A stretch of 64,000 nucleotides of DNA, taken from positions 429,549 through 493,548 of the forward strand of contig RHPI01002402.1 of assembly GCA_009103225.1 (NCBI GenBank), in the 5' to 3' direction. Positions 24,801 through 35,153 of the stretch are shown piece by piece. The position numbers and the translations under genes are program-made. How positions within the stretch are numbered: the first letter of the stretch is position 1; every line of letters begins with the position of its first letter. The notes beneath the pieces were generated by a model. The model did not search any database, was not told where the DNA came from, and saw only the letters and a list, made by a program, of their open reading frames with translations. The stretch comes from Chlorokybus atmophyticus. Lineage: Eukaryota; Streptophyta; Chlorokybophyceae; Chlorokybales; Chlorokybaceae.

Positions 24801-27216
24801 CTGTGATCAACATGCGAGCCTAAGTAAAACATAAGTAAAACATACAGTAAGCCACCCACGAAAGACATCCCATATGCACACTTGCCTGTTGCGTGCACGA
24901 AATTTTTGCCTGCAGTACTTGAACAATGCAACGCAAATGGGCGCGTCGTATGTTTTCCTTGTCTTTCAAACCGGCGACGAATGTCGAAATGATGGGTGCC
25001 GAGATGTCATGGACCTTCATAAGCCATATAACTATTGCTGACATCAATGCTGTCTTGACATCATCGTTTCCTGATGAGGTTGCGAATTGAGTGCACACAT
25101 GGGCTTCAACTCTGCGGTAAGCACAAGTGCAAAGCCTGGCTGCTTACCTTCATCTTTGTACAGCGAGGCCAACAGCGTGCAAGCATCAGGAGCCACAGCA
25201 GATAGTGCTTTGGAGCTCTCGGACTCCGCAAGTGACGCAACAACACCAACTACACCCGCGCGGTGGTACCATACCTGCAGCTTGCCCTCACTGCCTGCGC
25301 ATCATACAAGTGAGCACTAATACACCTCACACGAAGACGTAGCCAAATATTCGCAACACTGAAGGATCATCCTTGCTGCCTTGCCTTGGAGGATGCGCTT
25401 TGCAGCTTCAAACATGGCCTGCACGGCGTCTGGATTGCTGCTCTGTTTCGCGAGACGCTTAGCAACAGCCAGAGCCTCTGTCCTGAGGCTGTCATCCGCG
25501 TGTCGTGCGAGCTGGAGCAGGCTCGGCAGGAGCTCTGCAGCGTCCTTGCTCAGATCTAGGCTTACGTTGGACAGGAGGGAGTTGAGGGTCGGGAGGCCGA
25601 CCTCGGGTGACCGCTTCAGCGCACGCACTGCGGCCGGCAGCACAACCGAGGAGAACTCTTCGTGCGATGCTTGCTGCAGCGCAGGCGCGAAGACCGTTGT
25701 TGCAAATGCGGGAGGCCTTTCCTTGGCACCAAACACGACTTTGGCATACAACTCCAGCATTTGCGGCTGTAACAACAACATGTCACATGTTAGCTTTGAC
25801 ACAACCATGTGCTGCTGTGCGCGTGCACATATCCGTGCGCATGTAGCTGTGCAGTGTACAATAGCCCACACCCAAGATATTTGAATCAGTCTGTATACCT
25901 TGACACGCTCCCATAGCTCGCCGTGTTTGCTGTCGGAGGACAGGTATTGCAGCAAGACAGCCACAAGACCGCAGCAATCCAGTGTCCATGTTGTGGAGAA
26001 TGACTTTAATACGTCCACATAGGCTGCAAGCAGTGAAGGGCTCTGTGTGCACACGAGAGGGCAACTCAACTCTGCAGTCTCACATTGTCAAACTGCTGGT
26101 GCAAGACATAACCGCCAATACGTGCGTACCTCTTTGATGACACTAAGTAGTGTGCGCTCAGCAAAGTGCTGCACTCGCACGCTTTTATGTGAGTGTGTAT
26201 AGTTGGTTGAAAGCAGGTCGGTGAGAAGCGCTGATTGTGCGGTTGCGAGCCTTGTGAAGGCCGCGCTGGAGGCGGCAATCTCTTGCCCTCGACATCGCAA
26301 CACGGCGCACGACCAGCGCAGAAGCTGGTAGCGAGTCTGGTCTGAGACCGCTCTGTGGGATCTCTCAACTACTTGTATGAGCTGTGTCACAAAGGCCTTT
26401 GCAAACACAAGCTCGCGCTTTGATGCGAGCTGTATCACACGCTCAACAGCGGATCGCGAGGCACGATCGCCGTACGTGAACAGCGTCTGAAAAATTATGC
26501 TAGAGAGCTGAACCGCCTGCTGCGCCAAAGGGAAGCCTGCAGGTGCATGGGAAGGTGTTTGAGTACCGCAGCTGACCGCTGCTCACAAGCATGCTGACTA
26601 GACTGCTGCCGGCATGCATGTCAATAACGAAAGAGCAGCTCTGTACCAAAAATATAACTGTCTTACGGCCACAACATGTGACTGCTGGCATTGAAAAGGC
26701 TTGGGCTACGTCGTGTAAGAATTTAACTTGTAGTGCTTACGACGCAGCAACAACATGCGCAACCAACTACTGTGCACACACACAAGAGGAGGGAGCAGCA
26801 TCCAAGCGAGTCCTGTCGTACAGACAACCATGGCAGCAACTACCAGTTGCACGTGTACGCTTGGTTTAGAAAGTTGTAAATGCAGTAAATGCACGAAGTA
26901 GAATGTTGCTCATGTAGCAATGGTAACCTGCTAGTAGAAACTGATGATTGCTATAGCATGTTTCCGGACGTCTAGTACAAGTGCGTTGAAGGGAATGCGT
27001 GCACCCGACCATGCAGCAACCAACTGATCGCTTCGATGATCGCTTGACTGCAGTGCTACCAGATCAACACACTCTCTCACCAGGATCGTTGACAGCGGAG
27101 GTGATAGAGGTCCCAAACACCCCCTGGCGATCCTTCACCGAGGCGCTGGACGCTCTGGCGGCTGCGGTCTGCAGCACCGTCGAGCCGTCCTCGGCGCCGT
27201 TTTCCAGCTCCGACAT
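15892..27216 (-). CDS. GCN1: Translational activator GCN1 (eIF2-kinase regulator)
   Basis: 28 exons give 2674 aa in one frame: 27081-27216, 26129-26536, 25899-26042, 25385-25766, 25148-25294, 24886-25109, 24674-24800, 24528-24601, 24363-24439, 24219-24258, 23977-24134, 23634-23838, 23000-23556, 22227-22806, 21609-22151, 21350-21489, 21098-21278, 20574-20996, 20031-20499, 19412-19745, 19118-19321, 18736-19032, 18221-18660, 17850-18069, 17434-17766, 16984-17352, 16718-16900, 15892-16521. The protein is HEAT repeats throughout, of normal length (about 2670). Signatures include LLEVLNTPSETVQRAV, SDRYAERKGGAYGLAG, QGVCFGLSEVMAS and ITGPLIRIIGDRF. GCN1 binds ribosomes and GCN2 and relays uncharged-tRNA or collision signals. 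The C-terminal third corresponds to the GCN2 RWD-binding region. The text is closest to plant GCN1 (ILITYHIA). Three introns start with GC (after 25385, 24886 and 19118). The start ATG at 27216 begins MSELENGAEDG and joins in frame. Confidence 0.97.
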
Positions 27217-27532
27217 ATCCAGCTACGAGGAGGGCGGCATGAACAACAATGACAACAGTTATAACCACCCCCTGGTCAGCTAGTTCCTCGCCACTGTCGC
27301 CGCCGCCGCCGCCACCACCACCGGCCTGGTCCCCTGGTGCTAGTCCGTGAACCCTAATTTGCATAGGGTCCCTTGTACAAGTCACCAGTGCATAGTTACC
27401 TACACTTGCGGTTGGGCAGCTGTGAGCTTGGTGAATTCCGGTGCTCAGGCATACCAGGCCAAAACCTTCAAAAATGCAAGGGTCCCTGCGGGTCAGTTAA
27501 GAGCAAAAACTTGAGTTGATATGCGAAAACTA
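27217..27532. promoter_or_regulatory. GCN1 5' flank with telo-box
   Basis: This interval between the GCN1 ATG (minus strand) and the tRNA gene holds a GC-rich (CCG)n patch at about 27296-27322. AACCCTAA lies at 27350-27357, about 135 bases upstream of the GCN1 start, and reads TTAGGGTT on the coding strand. It probably contains the GCN1 promoter. Confidence 0.5.
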
Positions 27533-27606
27533 TGGTCCAGACAGGTCTCGAACCTGTGACCTTCGCGTTATTAGCACGACGCTCTAACCAGCTGAGCTAC
27601 AAGACC
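27533..27606 (-). tRNA. tRNA-Ile (anticodon AAU)
   Basis: The 74-base minus-strand sequence folds as a cloverleaf. It has an A box TAGCTCAGCTGG, a D-arm, the anticodon loop CTAATAA (anticodon AAU), a variable loop, the T-arm ACAGG-TTCGAGA-CCTGT and discriminator A. There is no intron. The sequence from the A box through the anticodon arm is the standard eukaryotic isoleucine pattern. A TTTT run shortly after the 3' end (plus-strand AAAA near 27526) fits RNA polymerase III termination. The acceptor stem has one T-T mismatch at position 6 and a T-G pair at position 5. Confidence 0.93.
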
Positions 27607-28068
27607 ATGCGATGGCAACATAGCATGTAACTGTAGTCACAAAATGTCATTCATGGTCGACTCGAGGTTTTCAGTTGTAGTCATGTGTTGTTTTACGAAC
27701 CCATTCTGGTACTGTATGTACACGACCATAGAAGGCCAAAACACGGAAACCTGCTATGCGTTGCACGCAGCTAATACCCTCAGCGTTCTTTCGCACATGC
27801 TACTTATACGAGCACCGGATGGTCATGACCAGGGCACAAGCAAAGCGTACTAGGTACGGGATATAATAGTGGCAAAGACCATGGAAACGAGTGCGTTGTT
27901 ACCTGCCGTCTCCAGCACTGGTATAACATGATGCGCAGGCAGCCAGAATGCTGCGATGCCCTATGCGATACACCATACACAATCTCCAGCTCAACAACAG
28001 TCCCACACCAATCTTATTTGCACAGTCTATTAACTTATATACAATAGCCAAAAGGTGCAGCCAAACTA
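27607..28068. other. Intergenic region between tRNA-Ile and the CXC gene
   Basis: It includes the 5' flank of the tRNA and the 3' flank of the minus-strand CXC gene. No coding exon or further RNA gene is seen. Confidence 0.5.
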
Positions 28069-31000
28069 TCAATTCTGCGCAGCCTGCTGCTGTAACCGCT
28101 TCTGCGCCTTAGCCACAATCTTCATAAGCGTGTGCCTAAAATCGACCAACACAGCATGCTCTTGTGCCTGATAGAATGGCGTCACGGGTGACCTTGGCAG
28201 CTCTCCAGGCCGAGGTGGCAAAGGCTTCGGCGACTGCGGCAACGGGAACAACGTCTCCTTCTCATCGCACAACAAGCTGAGCGTCGTTGGTGAAGGCGGT
28301 CTTCGCAGCAGAGACGGTGACGAGTTGTCACGCTCCAACCTTGCTGCAGGCGTGGCCGTTGTTGCTCCACCATTTTCCCGGGTTTGCGTCAGGGGTGCGG
28401 TGCCATGCTGTGCGTGGCTCTGTACAACAGTGCTAGATGATGCGAGAGCTGCGGCTGGCACAGCTTGCATGCGAAGCTTGTGCTTGTCCATAGCAACAGC
28501 CATCATGTCAGTGGGTGGTTCTACCGGTGTGCTGTGCCGCGCAGTGTCCACAGGCGGCTGTGCACCTGCGCCTGCACATTGGTTATGACTGTCTGCAGCA
28601 TCAATGCATGCACCCATGCATCCAGTCCACCTGCCCTGCTGTCCACTGTGCTTACCTGCGCTTTTCAGTAGCTTTTCTTTGTCTTGGGTGACCAACAGCA
28701 GCAGATAGCATAGCTCTTCTATGGCTGCTTGCTTAATGATGCCAGCAAGAGGAGACCTGCACACACCAAGTTAAGGTACTTCAGCGATCATGTTCACACA
28801 GTACAGGCTGTGACACGGTTATTTGCTCACTTGCGTGGTTGCTGTTGGTGACTTGCAGATTCAACAGGCCGTGCAGGTCGCAGTGGACTTTCCACCTGCG
28901 CACGCTGTGTCACTCTGCCGGTCTATGGGTGAAGTGTTCATTCCAACAACGCACAACCTTGAGAGAGACCTGTGCACATATCTGACCTGCAGCGGTCGCT
29001 TTGCTGCATGCAACTGCGGCGTGTACTTCTCTGCATCAGATGTGCGCGCTTTCTTGGACGGAGGAGCTGGCGAAGTGGTAGCCACAGAGGCGGCACCACC
29101 AGTAACCTCAGCAGCAAAGTACGCACGCCGCTCATCGCTGCCCTCGAAATTCTTGCAGTCCACGCACTTGCAGTTTTCACCACAGAGGATGCCTGCCTGG
29201 AAGCACTCACAGTACTTCTTGAGGCAGCCAGATTTCTTGCAATGGCAGCCTTTGCTGTGCCTTCCAGCTACCAGTTCCACCGCATCATCCTGTAGACAAT
29301 CACAGTGTTTCAATCCAGATTAATACAAGAATATGCTAGTGACCTAGTGCTGTGATGCAAGGCATACACCAAGTGACCGGCGGACAGCAATGCGAACCAG
29401 TGTCATGCAACAACTGGTTGCCAGCATCAGGCAAGCTGCACAGTTGGTTGCTGATGGTCAACTCAATGCATGAGATCTGCGACAGTCAGGCCGCAAGACA
29501 GCAAGGACGTGAAGTACCTCAACTGACTGAGCTCTGACATCACAAACACGCAAACATGCAAACATGCGCGCATCACCACAGATAACAGCAGCACTTGTAC
29601 AAGCAATTGTGGCGCATGTTTGCAGACTGGCATGACTGCAGGCGACACTGTTTGCATAACAACTGTACGAGCTGGTTCAGTTTGCAAACAGCACAGGAAG
29701 TATGCAATTACGGGACAAAAAGCGTGACCAGTGCACGCGTACCTTGGCCGCAGGTGTACAGGCAATTTTAGGTCTAAAAGCATTGGGGTTGCGTTCCAGC
29801 GTGGACTCCACTGCTTCCTGGCGCACTTGTTCACTTTCCACATTGTTGTAGCAGCCTATGCAGTTGCAGCTCTCGCTGCAGTATGTTCCCGAGGCAAAGC
29901 ACTCGCAATACCTGTGGATGGCGAACTCTCAGTAACTGGCATGACTGCAACCCATGCAACGGCACCACAGAGGGAACATACAGCTTCAAGCAACGCGAGT
30001 TCTTGCAGTTGCAGGACTTCTTCTTTGGTGTGGAGTCCAGACTACGCTTGATCCCCGAGCGAGGGGGCGAGGTCCGCCTATGATCACGCAACATGTTACC
30101 ACGACTGGACAGCAAGTTCTTGAAGCTTTGATCACATGTCAATACGGGTTGCAATACCATACCTTACAGGCGATGTGAGAGGAGAAACAGAACGATCCGG
30201 CCATGCAGGGCCAGGTACATGCACCAACGCAGGCCCGTGTCCAATATGTTTTTGCAGTGGCGGTGGCGGTGGCGGCGGCGGCGGCGGCGGCGGCACCTGT
30301 GGTTGCATTGGATGCAGCTGCTGGTGCTGAAGCAACACCTGGTGCTGATGTTGCTGATGCCGTAGCACGGCATCTTTGGAGGGACTATTTGTGAGGACTG
30401 GTGCGTTCGCTGAGAAGTCTAGCTGGCGCACTAGCTTGCGCTGAGGGGGATCCGAATGGGAGGTTGCTATGGGCCGTACTCTGCGCGACGCCAACATCAG
30501 ACTATTCCTATTCCAAACTGCACTCAAAGCAATACAGAGCTTGGCAAATAGCATTGGACACGTACATATGGGCCTGTGCACTTGTGCTGGGAGCCATGCC
30601 AGAGGTGGATGGTGTCGGCACCAGTGTCTTGGTGGCTGAATGCCGCTGCAGGTCGGGCGAAGGGTCCGCGGCCTTAAATCGCACAACTTGCATGTTTGGG
30701 ATTGCAGCTGCACACAAGTAACCTACTCAGTCAACCTGGCTCTGATGTTTGTACTAGAGTCTACAGCATCGAACTTCGGTAGTTGAAGTCTATTGGCTTG
30801 GACTACGGCCACAACCCATGCAGATGCTATGTGAAGAATGCATGCTTGCTGTGCGAACCCCGAACCTGACAGATTGAATTTTTCAATATTTGTCAAGTTA
30901 CATGGCGGTGTCAGCTTGCAACTTACAAAAGTATAACGCAGGGCAGCACCTCAAACAGCTGTGTTAGGGTGACTCTTTACAACAAGTCTACAACAACCAA

Positions 31001-31430
31001 CAAGGTGTAAGCTGATCCACAACAGCTTACCGTAGGGTGCAGCGACATGCGGTCTGAGGGCGGGCATATAGTAGGGTGGTACACCTGCAGCTGCTGAGGT
31101 TGAAGCGGAGGCGGACGTTGAGGGACCAGCGGCGGCGGTGGCGGCCGGGGTCATAGCAGAAGGGCGCGCCATACCTGCCAAAGGCCGCACCAGCATAGGG
31201 CGCACCAGCGACGGCCTGGTGGGCACTGTGGGCGCCGACGTTGAGGAGGAGGGCAGGCCTCCAGCGGGCGACATGGATGCCGGTGGGGCGGCAGCAGCGA
31301 CGGACGCTGCAGGTGCAAAAGCACTACCGACAGCTTTGGGACTACCCGTAGCCGCAGCCCCTGCCCCTCCCCCTGCTGTTCCAGTGGCCCCAGCCTGCTG
31401 GCCCGACCAGGGCCCGGCCGGCGCTGCCAT
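28069..31430 (-). CDS. Tesmin/TSO1-like CXC domain protein (LIN54 family)
   Basis: Nine exons (31031-31430, 30566-30707, 30163-30480, 29982-30077, 29743-29911, 28987-29289, 28831-28841, 28656-28756, 28069-28571) give 680 aa in frame. Two cysteine-rich CXC motifs surround the diagnostic linker. The first (about 303-341) reads [18 protein letters not shown], then ESCNCIGC. The linker is [10 protein letters not shown] (about 357-366). The second (about 386-423) starts [19 protein letters not shown] and ends CKCVDCKN. The family binds the CHR element (TTYGAA) and is the DNA-binding arm of MuvB/DREAM complexes; in plants these are TSO1/TCX proteins. The N-terminal 130 residues are Ala/Pro/Ser-rich and disordered. 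A Pro run (about 245-258) comes from a GGC/GGT repeat. The C-terminal segment holds SP motifs (SPVTPF) suited to proline-directed kinases. The 11-base exon at 28831-28841 is needed for frame. Confidence 0.9.
30253..30298. repeat. Coding trinucleotide repeat (Pro run)
   Basis: (GGC/GGT)n on the plus strand reads as Pro codons on the minus strand within the third exon of the CXC gene, giving a run of about a dozen prolines. Confidence 0.75.
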
Positions 31431-32625
31431 CCCAGCCCTTCGCCTGGCCTGAGCTTATCTCACACCTCGCCAGCACCAGACAAATCCCATCCCTGTAGCA
31501 AACCGCCAGCGCCCCAAAGACGCTCCCCAACACCTCGTCCCTGAGCTCCTCCTGCTGCTGCTCTCGCTCCACCTTTTCCTCCTCCTCCTAGTCCACCGCC
31601 TCCGCCGCCGCCAAGCCAGCTGGATGTCAGGCTGCTAAGCTAGAGGGCCGCCCCGTTGAAGCAAATCGGTCGCTGAGGCAAAGCTGACCGGAACGCTGCG
31701 TTTGAAAGTTTGAATAGCCCGCTGTGTAACAGGTAAGGCAGCAGTTGCGCTGGCCGGTACTGAGGCGGTCGTGGGCTGGCACCCGACCGGCTTCAGATTT
31801 GAACCTGCCTATGGGCCTGTTGGGGGCTATGGTGTGGTGGGCGCGCACATTCAAATACAAAGTGTGGTGTGTCACCAATATCTTTACATGCGGTATGCTG
31901 CACTGGTTATAAGGAGGCGTCGGGCTCTGCAAGCCTGGTATGACACCTTCGCAAGTTGCAGGGCAGGGTCCTCTTCACAATGCTGCCAGCATGTGTGGCC
32001 TACACCGCTCACAAGGTATATATACTACGTATGATGTTGGCTATGACACTGATAGAGTCGTCTTTTGCAGTTTACTTTACAACCTCGCAACTTGTTTGTC
32101 AGTACATTAGCCAGCAACTTTACGTAGTTGTGAATGTCATAACAATCCCATAGTTTATATGTGAACATTAACATTGCTTGCAAGCACTGATAGCTGAATG
32201 GTGATTGCAAGTGTTTGTTGAACATGACGTATTACATGCTCACTCGTGGATGGTGTGTTGCTATGATTGGTCGCGTTGGAAAAGCAACATGTTTTATGCT
32301 TTCACATGTATACGCACGTGTATATTTCCGTGCGTCGTCCATTAATCCTTTCATGCGTCATAAATGAAAGTTTATTTGCGTCACTATTTAGCGTTGTGAA
32401 AATACTGTATAAATGGCTATTACTTGACTTTATTGTACAATAAACCAAAAAATGATTCCGCTTGTGTTCTTGAGTGCAAGTTTTACACAGTACATTGGGC
32501 ATATATGATATCATATATACATGTATTGTATGAAACATATACCTTTGTATGATTTACACATAACATAACTTATATCATTGCGTGTGATCATAAATCGTTA
32601 AAGAACTGAGTAAAGTTGGCCATCA

Positions 32626-32678
32626 ATTACCGTAATTTACAAAAAAGTCAGGTTCAATCACTCATAAATTACGGTAAT
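32626..32678. repeat. 14-bp perfect inverted repeat
   Basis: ATTACCGTAATTTA (32626-32639) and TAAATTACGGTAAT (32665-32678) are perfect reverse complements around a 25-base spacer. The element lies in the AT-rich interval just next to the isolated GC-richer patch at 32706-33044. It could be the terminus of a degenerate element or a palindromic binding site. Confidence 0.65.
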
Positions 32679-32705
32679 CAATTATCAAAATGGCAAAATA
32701 TTAAA

Positions 32706-33044
32706 TCAATCATGATTCAATGCGTTGTGCATAATGCTGCTGACGCAGGGCCTTGAGCCTGGGATCCTCGAGACCACCCTGCATAGTAACCTTGACGCCG
32801 CTGAGTGGATGGAGCGGTTTTCACCTCTGCCCATCATCATGCCAAGTTGCAACATTTTGCTCAGCTCGAGCAAGAGGTGAGGGTAATTTTGCGACAATAC
32901 CAAAACGAGTTGCCCCAAAACTCCAGTAAATAGCGGAAACACTTTTTCCGAAGGTACGCTCGCCATAAAGATTAGCTTTGCAAGAAGAACGTCACGATTG
33001 CGGCGAAGCACGCTGATGCCGATGCCGCCAATGCAATCACGCAA
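32706..33044 (-). other. Isolated open frame of 112 codons, possible gene fragment
   Basis: An open minus-strand frame with balanced composition stands out in an AT-rich desert. It encodes a leucine-rich helical sequence, including VFPLFTGVLGQLVLVLSQ and HLLLELSKMLQL, followed by a basic end. I recognise no family. It has no clear splice partners on either side. It could be a displaced exon, a pseudogene fragment or a young gene. Confidence 0.3.
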
Positions 33045-35153
33045 AACTTACAAATGATGTGGGACTTAATGTTTGCATAAGAGGTTCGTACCTTGACCAT
33101 TGAAGAAGTCTGCGGATGCTTAAGTAGATCCCTACACGTACTCAAAAGTTCAGAATCATGAAGTTATTAGGGTGGTCAGCACGGTGGTGCCGTCCTGCCT
33201 GTTTTGCCCTGCCCTACACGCCCGCAGGTTAGTGTCAGTCAGTCGGTCTAATTGATGTGATGCTATTGAACTAAATGGTATGATTGATTAATCATACCTT
33301 AAAGACTGTTGTTTGCCCGCACGTTCACAAATTGCAGTGCATAATGGTTGCACCTAAGTATTTATGCATGTTCTTTCTGTCACAAATTTGGTGTCGTCAT
33401 ATTGATGCAATGATTTTCTCCATCAAGTTACACGTTTTTAAATTCCTTTAACTTAGTGATTGTTATATATATTAGACATAATTTTGTAATGTCCATACTC
33501 ACACAATTAAATATGTAGTATATATTTTATGTGGCATACACAAAATCAGACTAATCTTAGGCTCACATAATGTGGTGTGTGCAATGCGACAGCCATGCAC
33601 TGCATTACGAGTATTTACAATTTCACTTCACTTTGACAATACGCGGATTCTTGTGGATGCTTGATCTTTTGGAATGCCAAGCTGCGATCATCGCTTATTG
33701 GAACATTATGTTTTCAGCAAGCAATCAACTTGCTTTAATGTAATTGTGACATACTGCTTCACCACAAAAGTATATAGTTTATTTTCATCAACAGTTGGTT
33801 GGTCAGTAGCTGTATTGCGGTTTTTCACAAATACAATAGCATGTTAACGAACATAATTGCAGACTTTATGTAATTGCCCATTTACAGCACGCGATACCTT
33901 GAACAAAAATATGTTGTTTGATGTTGTACATACTTTTGGTGCATTGCAATGAACACATGATTAACAACCATTGTGCATCACAGCTTTAATTTTTTCAGTA
34001 ACTTATTTAAGTACATAATGAAATGATGATGTATTTCAGGTGACTGCTTGCCATCGATAGTAAGTAGTAGTTTGTGAGATGTTGCACAAGATGTTACATG
34101 TGGTAGCAATGTTACTATGATATACAATAAGGAGCGCCGTTGCGGCAGCATATGTGTATAGAGTCTTGCCTTTTACATGTACCACCAAGGCATAACAAAA
34201 ATGCGTTGGTTAATAGTAACGCACTGCGCCGCTACTCATTCATGTATGTTTCATATTTGCAAGGATGTTGTAAGTTTTATGATTGTATTATGTATTACGT
34301 GTTAGTACTGTATATATATTAACACAAGCAAAGATGATACACCGTGTTCATGTAATGCTTTATTGACGCATAATTGCAACAAGATTAAAGCAATCTTCTC
34401 ATCTGCGCAAAATGTTTGAGGGCAACTGGAGCTATGAAAGCGTTATGTCATGGTTTGAAAGTTGAGACTTGGTTGCGCTGTTTAAAGTAATGCAATTCAA
34501 AACACATGCACTATCGGTGACGTGCGTTCACAATGACTCTCACCTTTTATTTGACCACCAGGCTAGGCGCTTGTGCGCTTGTACAAAATGAGTCAATGCG
34601 TGTGCACCGAGGGATGGTTGAGTATAGTAATGGAACCTTACAAGTATTATTCCCAACCAGTGTTCCACTATGAACTTGTAGGAGACAAGAAAAGCCCATG
34701 ATGCGGCGGAAGGCACTTGTCGTGCCATACGCATTGAGAGGAGCGGGGGTGGTCACAAAGCCTGTGCAATGCAATGAGTAACATGCTCCGCCCAAAGGCT
34801 GATGCAGTTTTCACACTCACGACGAGGCTTCCAACTTCCAACTTCCAATGATGTTTCTCAAACCAGTGCAAAAACACAAATGCTGCTGTGCAGATGAACC
34901 CTACGTACCAACAGCGGTGCAACATTAATCGAATGCACCGCTGCGCGTGTGGCTTGCAATAACTTATTGTTACTCAGCTTGCATAAGACGTGTATGCTAG
35001 TATTCTGCGTATGCTATCACATGCATGAGTGTAGTAGTCGCATGCAGCTGCAGTCACACGCTTAACATGGCAACACTGCCAGCGTACGACCACCGGGTCC
35101 ACATGTGCAGCCTGCCAATGCGAGCGATGGTGACAGCCTGGCCTCAACATCCA

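Larger units (their letters stand above)
31431..35153. other. Long AT-rich gene-poor interval
   Basis: The first 200 bases are GC-rich and form the CXC gene 5' flank. A minus-strand frame at 31342-31572 (MEREQQQEELRDE) could be an upstream leader exon but is unproven. From about 32000 to 34550 the sequence is strongly AT-rich, unlike the rest of the window, with no recognisable genes. A 14-bp inverted repeat lies at 32626-32678. A better-composed patch at 32706-33044 and short frames at 34540-34925 are discussed separately. No tRNA or rRNA is seen. Confidence 0.5.

Noticed and set aside
28861-28986. Read-through of the CXC exon past the donor at 28986
   Set aside because: The frame continues 40 residues to a stop, but loses the conserved downstream part; splicing through the microexon restores frame and a normal C-terminus.
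34540-34925. Minus-strand frames encoding hydrophobic segments (MLHRCWYVGFICTAAFVF and SWAFLVSYKFIVEHWLG) with a GTGAGT donor between them
   Set aside because: They look like a small two-exon membrane protein, but no combination of splice sites joins them in frame and I recognise no family.
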